64,000 nt of DNA from Dipodascopsis uninucleata var. uninucleata (lineage: Eukaryota; Ascomycota; Lipomycetes; Lipomycetales; Lipomycetaceae): NCBI GenBank assembly GCA_030568195.1, contig JAJLTO010000011.1, positions 186,001-250,000 on the forward strand. Reading direction: 5' to 3'. Below are positions 32,243 through 43,363 of the stretch, one piece after another. The notes under the pieces are model-generated. The model was not told the DNA's origin, ran no database searches, and saw only the letters and a list, made by a program, of their open reading frames with translations. The translations under genes and the position numbers were made by a program. The first letter of the stretch is position 1. Each line of letters starts with the position of its first letter.

Positions 32243-34542
32243 AAGATAATAAATCGCCTATATTAAAACAATTAGTATCCTATGAACTATCGTAATAAAT
32301 TTGATATAGAAACACTTCTTTTTCCTCTTGGTCCCTTCGATTATGATCTCTTAGTAATAAAATATCTGCTTGATGTACTCAATAAAAATCAACTTAGAAT
32401 GGACGTATCAAAATCCTCAAGTTTAATGCAGAATCAATGGCTAGAGCATGACTAAATCCATAGTAAAACCTCTCAGAATCTAAATTGGACAGCTAGTTTC
32501 TTTCAGCTCCTTCGCTTCTGCGTCTCATTCTAAATATCTCAAACTACTAAACGCTCTCTTCTCTTCAGTCAAAGAGAACAATCAAAAAAGCAAAATGTTT
32601 CCCGAGCTGAAGTAACATGTACCTTTTGTTATAAACTATAGCTTGAAAAAAAGTAGAAGTGCTAAACTTTTTAAAAACGGTAGACAATACCGATCATGTA
32701 ACAAAAGCGAAAAGATATCAAAAATATCAAAAACACATCACAGACATGCGAAATTTGAGATTAAATAAACATCTAAAATCAAGAGCTTCAATAACTAGAT
32801 GCCTGATATCAGTCCAATGATATTGAAAAAAATCTCAGATCATGTAAAGAAGTAGCAACAATCCTACTGCTGCTATTTGAGATCTTGCTATGTGACTATA
32901 TGTAGAGACTTCTCGAAGAACGTAATTACTCGCTTCCAGCGATAAAAAACCAATTGCAAAGAAGAAATGAATACGATGGCCTTTGCCATATAAAAAAGAC
33001 TACTAACCGATAATAACGACTAAATCTGCGATGAATAAAAATGATAAAACAGAATACAGGTTTAAATCACTATACACTGCTAGGCTCCCGACGACCTGAG
33101 CAAAAAAATCTACCGCGAGTATTGCCACCTTCGTTCGCAAGACAAATCTGTCAAGTATACTACCAATAAACTGACTAAATCAACAGTTTTCGTCAGTTTT
33201 TGATGATAATCCTTAATTTGCCGCTGCTCGCTTCAGTTTGCATTAAGCCCTGTTGTAAAATGCGTTAACCAAGTGGAAGAGTTACTTCTGTACCGCTTAT
33301 GTAAACAATGTGCGTGACACTCAATAATGTATAGACATATTGTCACCCAAAACTAAAAAAAATCTAAGACTGTTTAGGAAATGTTTCAAGACCTGATTTA
33401 AGATCGCTAACCGCGGACGCTACTGAATATAGCTACCAGTACAATAGTGGATGCAGTGATATCTCCTCTTGGTCGTAAGCATTGAAATATCAATTCAGAC
33501 GTCCGGCCGCTGTAATGATTGCATGATGTTCTCCAGCATTAGAAGATTCTTTGTATGCTGTGTGATTCTGTTATTACGTAAATATTATACACATATATAG
33601 TCATATGAGATTATTTATTAGTAAGAGTAGTGTAGTTATGTTGATGAGGGTTATGGTTAAGGCACGTGTCGTGCGAGAGTTATGAGGAACCGCATATGCC
33701 GTAAGCAGAGAGATGTAGAGTTCACTAGTCCGCAAGTGGGTGAACACTATGTGTTTATGCTGTAAAAAAGAGTAATGCTGGAACATTAAGCCTTAAAGTA
33801 AGGTGTGCGCTATCACTATGCATAGCAAAATGCAACGCAAAAAACCGGGAAAAAAGTCAAAAGAAAACTTCATGAAAGTAGACCCGCCTGGACTTTTAGT
33901 TGAAGTTAGTTGCGAATGATAAAAGAAGCTGTACGGTATATAGAAAAACAACACGGTCGAATAGTGCGGAATTCAATACTAGCTTAATCAGATACAGGAA
34001 CAGTAGTAGGAATTGAAAAAAAGTTCGCGAACGATTAAGAATAGCAGAACAATTAGCAGAGAGAACTTGTATTGCAAACCGGTGCGGGAACAAAGAGTCG
34101 GCGATAGTAGAAACATCGGCAGAAAGAAAAAAGCGGCGGCCCAAAGCACAGCTCACAGTACATAGGGAAGGTGCACGGATAGAGCATCGAGTACCTGGTT
34201 AGCGAACAAGTCGTTAAAGCAAGCACAAAATTAGCAGTGCATATATAGTACAAAGCGGGAAAACATTAGGAACGAAGATAAGTGTACTGTTCGCGTGTAG
34301 AGTGGAACCGGCAACAATAGAGCTGTGGATTCAGAGTAATAAACTCAGCGACCAACAGAAGAAGACAGATTTATAGTAACATCTGAAATTGTCGGCAGTA
34401 TTGTTTATATCGGTTCTGTTAATCTTACCACCTCTCGATTTGAGTCATCGAAGTTGTCGAAGATCGCGAAGATCAATTGCGCGAAAACAGAGAAAGTCAT
34501 CGAGTCAGCTGTGCGCTGAGTAAATTAAACTACAAAGAGACC
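32243..34542. other. 2.3-kb divergent intergenic region between ARS2 and HAP2
   Basis: AT-rich in the ARS2-proximal half; the stretch at about 33.8-34.4 kb is purine-rich on the + strand and probably belongs to the HAP2 leader. A CACGTG site lies at about 33664. The ORF that runs into HAP2 from 34477 starts with TTG and is not used as the start. No RNA gene recognised. Confidence 0.5.
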
Positions 34543-35481
34543 ATGTATGCACAGCAACAACAGCAGCATCATTTTGGACAGCCTGGTACAGGCCTTCCAT
34601 TTGGAACAGGAGCAGCAATGCAAGGATTACCCATGTTGAATCAGCCAAACAATCAGTCAAATTTACATGCCCAGCATGTTGCCGCAGTGCTACAGCAACA
34701 GAGGCAGCAGCAGCAACAACAACAACATCAGCAGCAGCATCAACAGCATCAGCAGCATATTCCGCCTCCGCAGCATCAACAGCAGCACCACTTACAGTAT
34801 CAGCATAATCCGCTTCAGTTGGACATGGTGATACCAGACGATGAAGATGAACTCGATGACGAGCAAGACCAGCGAGATCCGGATGGAAATGACCAGTTGT
34901 ATGACTCAACGCCAACTTCATCACTTGCTTCTCCTCTGCCTCAGGCAGGTACTGCGGCGGCGGCCGCGGCAGCTGCTGCGATGCAACAAATACAGGACTC
35001 TTTAGTCCAAGCAGAAGAAATTGACCAACCTCTTTACGTCAATGCTAAGCAATATCATCGTATTCTCAAAAGACGTTTAGCAAGAGCAAAGCTGGAAGAG
35101 TCACTTAAGGTGAGTAAGGGACGCCGGCCATATCTGCACGAAAGTAGACATAAACATGCTATGCGACGCCCGCGTGGCCAGGGTGGTAGATTTTTGACTG
35201 CTGCTGAGGCTGCTGAGAAGGAACGTGAAGAGGCACGATTGCGTGAAGTACAGGGAAAGATTGGCTTAGATGGACAGGAATCTGGCGACTCTAGCTCAAA
35301 TATTGATGACATAGGAAGCACCACGCCAACTTCGGGTATTGTTTCTGCAGCTACGAAGAGCGAGAACGGTTCTGATAATAGTTTATTATCCAAAGCAGAA
35401 GTAGATCTCGATGTAAACGCCGACGGTGCTGGTATCCACTTGTCGGTGTCTGCTATGGATGATTCGTTAGTTAATGAGTAG
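34543..35481 (+). CDS. HAP2: CCAAT-binding factor subunit Hap2 / NF-YA
   Basis: A single exon of 312 residues starting at the first ATG ([15 protein letters not shown]). The core is unmistakable: a subunit-association helix [20 protein letters not shown] and a DNA-binding module [20 protein letters not shown] followed by GGRFLT, at about residues 163-225. Hap2 pairs with Hap3/Hap5 to bind CCAAT and, in yeasts, activates respiratory genes with Hap4. The N-terminus is rich in Gln/His repeats from cag/caa/cat runs and includes a poly-Ala tract (AAAAAAAAA), typical of activation regions. The C-terminal tail is acidic and Ser-rich. The promoter of ARS2 faces away about 2.3 kb upstream. Confidence 0.96.
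   Translation: MYAQQQQQHHFGQPGTGLPFGTGAAMQGLPMLNQPNNQSNLHAQHVAAVLQQQRQQQQQQQHQQQHQQHQQHIPPPQHQQQHHLQYQHNPLQLDMVIPDDEDELDDEQDQRDPDGNDQLYDSTPTSSLASPLPQAGTAAAAAAAAAMQQIQDSLVQAEEIDQPLYVNAKQYHRILKRRLARAKLEESLKVSKGRRPYLHESRHKHAMRRPRGQGGRFLTAAEAAEKEREEARLREVQGKIGLDGQESGDSSSNIDDIGSTTPTSGIVSAATKSENGSDNSLLSKAEVDLDVNADGAGIHLSVSAMDDSLVNE
34690..34800 (+). repeat. CAG/CAA/CAT repeat encoding Gln/His tract in HAP2
   Basis: A mixed trinucleotide repeat encoding [17 protein letters not shown]-type sequence in the N-terminal part of Hap2. Such tracts are common in fungal transcription factors and tend to vary in length. Confidence 0.8.
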
Positions 35482-36196
35482 ACATATTAGAGGGAGCAAA
35501 AAATGGAATTTTCTGTTTGATGAACTGGTTTAGGATGGTTTTGTTTTATTTCATTTTATTTTATGCTTCTCTGAACGTTTCGTTTATGTCTATCACGATA
35601 CTTATTGTTGTGCACTAATATTAATGTCAACTGTATTTTTTAAGAAATACTGTCTAAGTCCTATCGAAGTTAGTTTGCAGCGAGAGCAGTGTACGCTTCT
35701 TTATTAGTTAACTGTTACTTGCTCCTCCTTGACTCTATTTTACTTTTGCTATCTTATGGCCAAAATATTTCTCCCTGGTTTATTTTTTATATGCAATTGT
35801 TGGTTCTCGTTAGTCTTCGTCTATTCGACTATTTTTAGTGCTCAGTTTATGTGTGTACGTTTGTCTTGTTTAGTCTGAGTGGTTTGACTAGTTTTACTTT
35901 TTCTCGTGTATTTTATATTATATATTCTGCTTAGATCTTATTTGATTATATTTGGTTGTTCATCCTATTCTATCTATTTTATTTTATCAACTAGTTGGTT
36001 GATGGTGGTACCAGTTACTATTTTCATTACTATGTTATAACTTATCGTGTTTTTGGTATACTATTAAAGGACAAATTTTATTGTTTACTTAAATGTCGAT
36101 ATACTGTATATAACTAGTCTCTGTGGTATAACGACTCACTCTAGATTATGTCCGATATATTATTTGACTCTAATGAACCGAAGCAATCTGTAAAGT
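35482..36196. other. Convergent 3' spacer, T-rich
   Basis: Strong T-bias on the + strand until about 36.1 kb, consistent with a long HAP2 3' UTR. It ends at the stop codon of the decarboxylase gene on the other strand. No ORF or RNA gene recognised. Confidence 0.55.
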
Positions 36197-37913
36197 TTAA
36201 CTTTTACTGGTTCTCTCTTCCTCGGAGACCTTCAGGATATAGTCGAAAGCTTCTGTCATCTTTTCCTTAGAGGCCCATGGAGATCCAGTAACTACGCGAA
36301 GACAGAATTTGTTGTCAACAGTTGAGGCAGTTATGAAAACTACGTGCTCAGCGTTGAGTCTATTGGCAACTGCTTTTGATAGTTCGTTAATTTCAGTCTC
36401 AATATCTTGTTGTGCGACGTCTAATGGCAGAATCTGAAAAACAGTTAATCCGAATGCTGGAGGCGCTGCGATCCGGAAAACATCTGGTCTACTCCTAGTC
36501 AGCTCTGTAAAATGTTCGCCTATTGCGATAGTCTATTTTAATGACTTCAATCAGTAATTACTCTCTCTTTAACTAATGAAGTGCCACTTACTTTTAGAAT
36601 GTGTTCACGCATGCCCTTAAGTCCATATGTTCTCATCACAAACCAAATCTTCAACGATCGAAAACGTCTCCCAAGAGGAATTTGCCAGTCACGATAATCA
36701 ATAACAAGGCCAGAATCAGAGACATTACTTCTCAAATATGGTGGCATCACAGATAGTGCGTCAATGAGATCACGTCGCTTTCGTAAGAATAAACAACTAG
36801 CGTCAAAATTGACAAGTAGCCATTTGTGCATGTTCATGTCAAACGAATCAAACTCCTCGACGCCCTTTAAATAATGTTGGTACTCAGGGCATATCATTGC
36901 AGAGCCACTATAAGCAGCATCTACATGCTTCCAAATCTCAGGATATTGTCGGGTGACATTGTTAATTTCAACTAGCTTATCTACTGCGCAAATCGCTGTT
37001 GTACCAAGAGATGCAGTCAAATAAAATGGCAAAAGACCTTTTGCTCTTGCTTTATTGATGGCATCTTCCAGCAGCTCTCCCGTAAGAACATAGTTATCCT
37101 TAGCCTCGGTTTTAATTGGAATGAATTTTACACCAGCTATAAGAGCAGCCTTGTGTGTTGCTGAATGTGCTTGATCTGAGGCAAAGGCGACTAGCTTGCC
37201 TCGAGCTTTGGCGATTGCTTCTTCAAGCTCATCTTCGTTCTCGTACTTTGATCCAACTACTTCTCTCAAGTATCTGTCTCTAGCAGCAATCATGACGGTG
37301 ACAATCGCCTCGGAGGCGGAACCCTGTATAACGCCTCCTCCCTCACCATCAGAAAAGAACTGGGACGGTAGACCAAGTTCTTTTGCAAGCCAATCCAGAA
37401 CAATAGTCTCGAGTTCAGTAATCGCAGGACTGCAGATCCAATTAAAAGCAGGCGCTGAAAAGGCAGAGGAATAAAGCTCTCCCAGCATAGACGGATATGA
37501 CGTATTTGCCGGAAAGAAAGCGAGGAAGTTTGGGGATTGCCTTAAATAATATATTATCAGGTACGTATTCTACTGCTAAGTGTATGACTAAGGTTACTAC
37601 GAATAAAGATAACTTACCAGTTAGTCAAACCCGGCATAATTTTTGTATCAAAATCCCTCTGAATATCTTCCCATTTTTCTCCTTCTTCTGGCATTGACTT
37701 GGGTAAAAGTTCTCGGAGGTATCCAGGACTGACTTCTGAAATGTTCTGTCGGTCATTGATAGTCTGGAACTGATCGATAACTAGCATTCGAAATTGATAA
37801 ACTTTAGCACCACAAGCCGAACAGGCAGACTCGATTCAAACATTCGATTAAACTTGTTACTCACTGTAGTCAATGGATGCATATCCAGCCTTTCTATATT
37901 CTTCAGGATCCAT
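36197..37913 (-). CDS. PLP-dependent aromatic-L-amino-acid / tyrosine decarboxylase, four exons
   Basis: Exons 37913-37865, 37780-37618, 37540-36592 and 36532-36197 give 498 residues. Junctions are backed by family sequence: MDPEEYRKAGYASIDYI, VSPGYLRELLPKSMPEEGEK, KIMPGLTNWQSPNFLAFFPA, and EHILK joined to TIAIGEHFTELTR. The PLP Lys is K310 in NMHKWLLVNFD; the His that stacks on the cofactor is in SDQAHSA (H196), matching animal DOPA decarboxylase spacing (303 and 192). HVDAAYSGSAMICPE contains the PLP-binding Asp. Group II decarboxylases of this type make tyramine, tryptamine or dopamine; substrate cannot be set from sequence by eye. The family is unusual in budding yeasts. It lies in tandem upstream of nothing metabolic, so context gives no pathway. 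Confidence 0.9.
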
Positions 37914-38254
37914 TCTTGTGTATCTTCTGCTTGGCGTAGCTTTGGTTAGGATTCTTGGTGAGAAATGCGAAAGACCCGAACTTAGATTTTCAATTGGTTA
38001 AGTTTTTATTCAATGGGAGATGTCAAGGGCACTACTTAAATGTGTCTGCAACGTTTCTGTCAAGATAGCTATATTTATATTACCAAACACAATAAATATT
38101 TTTAGAAATCTAACAACATTAAGTAATAAAAAATGAAGTGAAAATTGTCTATTAGCTATCTCAAATGCTGAAATGAGCCTTTGGCTCTGTAGGTAAAAGA
38201 TGCTGAAGTTGATCATGAAAAGTATAATAACTACCCCTACCAAAATCAAACTAG
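37914..38254. other. Spacer between the decarboxylase and DUF4112 genes
   Basis: 341 bp carrying the decarboxylase promoter and the 3' UTR of the DUF4112 gene, both on the minus strand. Nothing specific seen. Confidence 0.55.
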
Positions 38255-39217
38255 CTAATGCGAACTCCGGACTCCGGACTCCTGAGGTCTTGTCCTGCCC
38301 GCGCCCTTCGGCTGCTTTGGCAAAGTCGGCTGGGTTACCGGCTGATATGGTTTTGAATATTTCACCGGCTGATGGAGATGAGATTGCGATGGCGGCTGAG
38401 GTCCTTGAGATGATTGAACACCATTTGGAGAGCCATTCACAGATTGGTTAAGTAATTGATGGTTTTGTCTCTTTGTCACCGTAGATGACACATCAACATA
38501 ATTGCCCAGCGCCTAAGGAATGTCTGTAATTAGATAACAGGTAACTTAGGTAGAATAGCGAAGCAAAGAAAGAAAAGTAGAGACTTACCGCCTTTCGCTG
38601 AGTAGCAACCTTGGTTAAATATGAGTGCACCAGCGCAGCATTCCTCGTGGAACAAGCGTTAATATAGCTGAAAATGGCACCAAGAACAGGTATGAGGGTC
38701 ATGAGAAAGTCGAAAGTAACATTAGCATACATCTTTGCCTGTAGCTTGACAGGTACATGTAACTGATCAGCCATTGTGTTAAGACGTAGGTGCAGAGTAT
38801 ACATAATCCAAGGCCCAATTACAGGAACAATTGAAACCAGAGGTGCCTGACCGAGACCCCAGTCTGCCCAATAACATCCGTAGAGACACCTGTCGTGCTT
38901 CCATGCTGTACTGACAATGAGGTTGTAAGTAGCGATTTCTGACGGTGTACATCCATCCGGTGCCTTCCGCCGCCTCGTTGATCCGTCTGGTAGTTCCTCA
39001 AAGTAAGGATCTGTTGCGGTATAATACAAACATACAAGTCAGCAAAAGCAGTTTACATGGCTCTACACTACGCTGAATCAAAATGGAATCCTTGCTTACC
39101 TTTTGTTTGGAATTTCTCACCCGCAATTTCGTTCCATGCGTCTGCTGCATAGCTAAACCCGGGAATATTCTCTATTTGACTCGATAGTCCTTGAATTCCG
39201 CTTAAAACACCTGACAT
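38255..39217 (-). CDS. DUF4112-family membrane-associated protein, three exons
   Basis: Exons 39217-39100, 39010-38589 and 38512-38255 (donors gtaagc and gtaagt; acceptors caacag and ccttag) give 265 residues. The middle exon holds the DUF4112 signature: WADWGLGQAPLVSIVPVIGP, YTLHLRLNTMADQLHVPVKL, FDFLMTLIPVLGAIFSYINA. Two or three hydrophobic segments suggest a membrane protein. The first exon begins MSGVLSGIQGLSSQIENIPG, and the C-terminal tail is disordered, rich in Gln/Pro/Ser. The family occurs in bacteria and fungi and has no established biochemical role that I know of. Confidence 0.85.
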
Positions 39218-40294
39218 CACTAAATTTTTTTTTATCACTGCGCTCTATAGTTTTTTAAATATTTTCTCTTTTTTTCCTTAGCTGACACTATTCTTCATTT
39301 ATTACCGCCTTGTATAGTCTATTTAGTTCATAATAGCTATACATATCAGCACCACCGATCTAATTCCGCTGCTTGGGACCTTACTCGTTTATGTGCATAT
39401 CCTCACAGCTACTTTATATTCTCTGATTTATACATTATTATGTCGCGCTCATCCAGAAAATGTCGCATTGCTGCGCCGCGCTGCACCGCCTCACACTATC
39501 CACATCTTGCCTTAAAGTCACGTGCCACTATTCGAGGTAAGGGTATTGAATAGGATGGCGGCGATTACCGCGATGTGTCAAGCGGAAACGTCTTGTGCGC
39601 AACATGGGGTAAGGGTGTGCTAGTCTCGTGACGCCGCAGCAGTGATTGCGATGGTGAAGATGAGAAGGCGACCCTTTTCCGTCAATGAGAAATAGGAGCG
39701 GCGAGCGGCGAGCGGTGAAGAAAGAGAAAATCGTTAAATCAGGCAATTCTTACGCAGTATAAGAGCTCAAAAGCAGCTGTCTTGAAGAAAAACAAAATTA
39801 AAGAGAAGCAGATCGACTATCGATTGTGATCAGTGATTGTGTATCACATTTCTTGCTTCCAGAATAGATAGACTGGTGGCTACTGTGGTGTTGAATGCGT
39901 GCTAGGCCCGTATACATAATAATTCTTAGGATTATGTAGATTATGCTAAGAACGGGCAGGCATGTTTATATATTGTCGCCTTTATATCTACACGCTCATA
40001 TATCTACATTTTTACACAACGCGCTGAACGGTGGTTAGCTTTTATCGGTAACTGTTGTGGAAGTTCAGCAACAAAGTCTCTTAATCTAGAGCGCTACTTT
40101 AGACTAGGTGATATATATCGTTACACCGTCTACTGTGCGTCTGGATAGAGGAAAGTTATTAATATTATACGCTCTCGCAACTTCGAATACAGCTCTGTTA
40201 AAGAATCAGAGAGGTGGTGAGAGAGACGAGTGCGGAAGAGGATCTTGCATTATCGAGAGAATCAAAGAGAGAGCTTACAGTAAAATAGAATCTA
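39218..40294. promoter_or_regulatory. Divergent promoter region between the DUF4112 gene and the small membrane protein gene
   Basis: 1.08 kb with a locally GC-richer block at about 39.45-39.72 kb. That block contains CACGTG (about 39519-39524) and two copies of GGTAAGGGT (39536-39544 and 39608-39616). A broken dyad (gcccgt...ttcttag / ctaagaacgggc) lies at 39906-39957. No gene recognised. Confidence 0.5.
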
Positions 40295-40720
40295 ATGGCG
40301 CATTCTGTGCAGACTGCTGCTCTTTCATCAGTGTTGCTGCTATGGATGGCACCCTGGCTCATCATCTCTGCTATCATCACAACAATCTTCGCAACTGCAG
40401 TGTTGCTGACACAAACTGTCAGTAAATACCTTGTGTGGTACTTCAACGAATGGGATGCTGCTGGAAGGTCCGTGAGTGAAGGCAGATTTGTTTCTGATGA
40501 TGCCAGCGCCAACGGTATTGTAACTAATAATTTGGGCAACCTGAAGGATAGGATCTGGAGGAAGCATATAAATAGTTTTACAGATTTGGTCAAGTTACAG
40601 TATAAGGATAGTTGTGCAGGCGAGTCTATAATCCAGACGATATCACCGGGTATTTCTAGAACTGGAGCTGCAACTATGGCCATGAGTAGTGCACCGGATT
40701 CTAGATGGCTGGGAAAATAA
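40295..40720 (+). CDS. Small predicted membrane protein, unrecognised
   Basis: 141 residues in one exon. The N-terminal third is hydrophobic (LSSVLLLWMAPWLIISAIIT then TIFATAVLLTQTV), compatible with one long or two short membrane helices. The rest is soluble with a balanced composition (WYFNEWDAAGRSVSEGRFVS, LKDRIWRKHINSFTDLVKLQ). I recognise no family. A longer ORF (236 codons) overlaps on the other strand but looks like a shadow, being rich in Leu/Ser/Val with no motif. The gene call rests on composition and on the divergent position relative to the DUF4112 gene, so it is moderate. Confidence 0.5.
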   Translation: MAHSVQTAALSSVLLLWMAPWLIISAIITTIFATAVLLTQTVSKYLVWYFNEWDAAGRSVSEGRFVSDDASANGIVTNNLGNLKDRIWRKHINSFTDLVKLQYKDSCAGESIIQTISPGISRTGAATMAMSSAPDSRWLGK

Positions 40721-41581
40721 GTGATCGGACCCTTTATTATCCTTGATTGGTGCTTTTGCTTAAGGCAATCTTCAGAGTCTGGTTGGATTTGAAGAAATGT
40801 ATATGTACATTTAATGTTTCTGTATACAAAGCCCATTCTGAGCTCAACATGGAACGAGAAGGTCAGAGCGATCTGATTTGACCAAATGACTTTACCTATC
40901 TTGCACATACTGCATGTTATCTACGTAAATATTGAGAAGAAAATTGGTTAGCATTCTGTTGTATACTTGTGTTTGTTTAGTCCTCATTGTGTCTATAATT
41001 GAATATGGTTTTACTGTACTTTTCGCAATTCAGCTGATATACCCCATATGAATCCAGCCAGATATCAGATATCTTCCCTTGTAATGTTTCTCTTCTCCTC
41101 TCTGTAACTGAAACTACTTTCTGTTAAGACATTCGCGGATCGAAATGTGAGATCCAGCTGAGATTTTGTGGAGGTGGCTGTCTGGCCTTCCGCTCCGTGC
41201 TCCAGACATGTCATCTTTGTGGCCAAATAGCGAATATTCGGATCTTTAATTATTGATTCACATGAAATACCACTGTCCGCATGCTAATGGTGAACATGAG
41301 TACTATACTCTGTTTTACTATTCTTGAAAGAAATCTGGGGAACTAGGAGCACACTTGACCTATTGATGATGACAAAAGAGCTTTTGACCTCTCCAATTTT
41401 TTCCTGTTTTGTTTGTAGCAAATGAGTCATCATATTTTATTTATTTCATAATTTTTAACAAGCGCAAACTATTTGTGGTCTGAAGTGAATCACTGACAAA
41501 CCCTACCTTAATCGACACAGGCTCTCAGTTATCAAGAGAAGTGCTCTAGATAACACTGCTCAGCTCGATCGAGAAGAAAAA
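40721..41581. other. Spacer upstream of the PRKRIP1 homologue
   Basis: AT-rich, mildly T-biased at first (3' UTR of the preceding gene), then the promoter of the next. No ORF or RNA gene recognised. Confidence 0.5.
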
Positions 41582-42283
41582 ATGGCACCAACGGAGCACG
41601 GTGTACCGGTACAAAACGTGATTAGGTCCAGGCGAGACGCTTCTCAGAATCCTACCAGTAAAGATGATCACGAAGGAACAGGGCAGGAATCTGTTGCTCG
41701 AAAGAAACAGAGACTTGAAAATGATCCCTATGTACAACTTAGAAGTCAGATTGATACACTCTCAGCGCACCCAGAGCGCAAAATCAAACTACCAGACTCA
41801 CGACTTCCGTCGGAAAGACTTCCTCCACCACCAGAATTTGTTATGAATATGCAAGGTTCTAGTGCAGGAGCAGGTTCTGGCGAGTTTCATGTATACAAGC
41901 AAGCACGCCAGAGGGAGCTGCAGCGTCAAGAAGCCTTTGAAGAGGAACGACGGCGTGAGAAGGAGCTTGCAGAGTTCGAACGCAAGAAGCAGGAATGGAA
42001 AACAAAAGATGAAGTGCGTACAGAAAAACGCCGTCGCGAACGAGAAAGACGCAAGCGAAAGCGCAACGGTGGCTCCAATGCTAAAGACGATAAACCTAAA
42101 AGTCTTAAGAATGATTCGAATAATAATTATAATGATAATAATGAGCAGAAGGCGTCTCATACAAATCCTGAACATGGTATAGAGCATATGGAATCCTCAA
42201 ATCAATCTACAGACATTACATCAGAACCTGAAAAAGCCGATGGTGAGATCAATCTAACCATTATAGATGATCTTGATTTATAG
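41582..42283 (+). CDS. PRKRIP1 / DUF1168 family spliceosome-associated protein
   Basis: A single exon of 233 residues. It carries the DUF1168 hallmark PPPPEFVMNMQGSSAGAGSG then EFHVYKQARQRELQRQEAFE, followed by a long charged helix (ERRREKELAEFERKKQEWKT) and a basic nuclear-type stretch (EKRRRERERRKRKRN). In humans PRKRIP1 is a long-helix protein seen in the catalytic/post-catalytic spliceosome; the family is absent from S. cerevisiae. The C-terminus is Asn-rich and acidic. It lies 330 bp upstream of, and in the same direction as, another splicing-linked gene. Confidence 0.92.
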   Translation: MAPTEHGVPVQNVIRSRRDASQNPTSKDDHEGTGQESVARKKQRLENDPYVQLRSQIDTLSAHPERKIKLPDSRLPSERLPPPPEFVMNMQGSSAGAGSGEFHVYKQARQRELQRQEAFEEERRREKELAEFERKKQEWKTKDEVRTEKRRRERERRKRKRNGGSNAKDDKPKSLKNDSNNNYNDNNEQKASHTNPEHGIEHMESSNQSTDITSEPEKADGEINLTIIDDLDL

Positions 42284-42613
42284 GCAAATATTTTGTTACC
42301 TACGGAATTTAGAGAAATAGCTCTCTTGTATTATAGCTGGAATGAATAGACCCTGTTGTACATTACATGTCCTATATCTCATCTAATTTATGCCTAAAAC
42401 TCTGAAAGTAAACGTCGTAGATATGGAACCTAGTTAATTTATCCGTAGGTTTTAGAATATTAGCAGTGTTTTGGGTATATTGTTACGGATAGAATGGGCA
42501 TCAGAGTATATTTTTCTGGTAAATTTCCCATTCTCGATTTTTCTCTGTCCATTCTATTTATTAATATACTTATAGACGGTCACGCTAATCCCCTCTACTA
42601 GAACTATTTCAAA
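42284..42613. other. Short spacer between PRKRIP1 and MMTAG2 homologues
   Basis: 330 bp of AT-rich DNA carrying the 3' end of one transcript and the promoter of the next. Confidence 0.55.
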
Positions 42614-43363
42614 ATGGATCTTTTATCTAACCGTCCTATTCGTGAAGGAATCCGAGGAGGACGAGGTGAATTTTCTTGGGAGAAGGTTAAAAATGACAAA
42701 TATCGCGAAAATTATCTAGGTCACTCACTCATGGCGCCCACAGGTCGTGGGAGTAGCAAAACAGATGCTCTATGGTATTCTAGAGAAAAGTCTACTGAAT
42801 TGAACGCAGAGGAAGGGACGGATAACATAGATATATTAGATTCCAACGAGAAGCGTTTAAGGGAGTTAAGAGTAGTCAAAGAGGCGGAGGAAAGAGCTAT
42901 GGCCGAAGCTTTAGGTCTGCCGTATCATCCTAAGACACATAACGACGCTGCATCAGGAAATTCAAGTGATAGCCCGAGAAATAATAGAGATGATAATCCG
43001 AAAGACAGAGATAGGCTATATCGAAGAGACCTAAGACGTGACTCTTCTGATGATAAATATTCTAGAAGAGGTGGCGAACAAAGAAGTCGGCGCACAGATG
43101 ATCGCGACCATCGTCATCGGCACAGACACCACAATCACACTAGATCTAGAAGTACTAGTCCGCACTCGCGGAATCTGCAATCTCATGGTCACCATCATGG
43201 AAAACACTCTTCTGAAAAGTACAGTCAACGCTCTCAAGACTACGATCGAGATAGCCACTACAGTCATACACGGAGAAGTGACAAGAGTGTACCTGGAGAC
43301 TCGACTACAAGTAATGACAACATCCACCCTTCTAGACGAAGGCTTGTACAATATGAAAATTAA
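42614..43363 (+). CDS. MMTAG2-family (multiple myeloma tumor-associated protein 2-like) RS-rich nuclear protein
   Basis: A single exon of 249 residues. The N-terminus matches the family's conserved block: REGIRGGRGEFSWEKVKNDK then YRENYLGHSLMAPTGRG, compared with GIRGGKDQFxWEDVKxDKHRENYLGHSLMAPVGRW as I recall it in animals. EERAMAEALGLP follows, then an Arg/Ser/Asp/His-rich tail (RRDSSDDKYSRRG, HTRSRSTSPHSR) typical of nuclear-speckle proteins. The biochemical role is poorly defined; an association with RNA processing is inferred from the RS tail and family reports. Confidence 0.85.
   Translation: MDLLSNRPIREGIRGGRGEFSWEKVKNDKYRENYLGHSLMAPTGRGSSKTDALWYSREKSTELNAEEGTDNIDILDSNEKRLRELRVVKEAEERAMAEALGLPYHPKTHNDAASGNSSDSPRNNRDDNPKDRDRLYRRDLRRDSSDDKYSRRGGEQRSRRTDDRDHRHRHRHHNHTRSRSTSPHSRNLQSHGHHHGKHSSEKYSQRSQDYDRDSHYSHTRRSDKSVPGDSTTSNDNIHPSRRRLVQYEN

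Noticed and set aside
34505-34924. 139-codon minus ORF opposite HAP2
   Set aside because: Antisense of the Gln/His repeat region; no independent support.
39528-39746. 72-codon minus ORF rich in Arg/His/Pro
   Set aside because: Sits in the GC-richer promoter block; no family resemblance.
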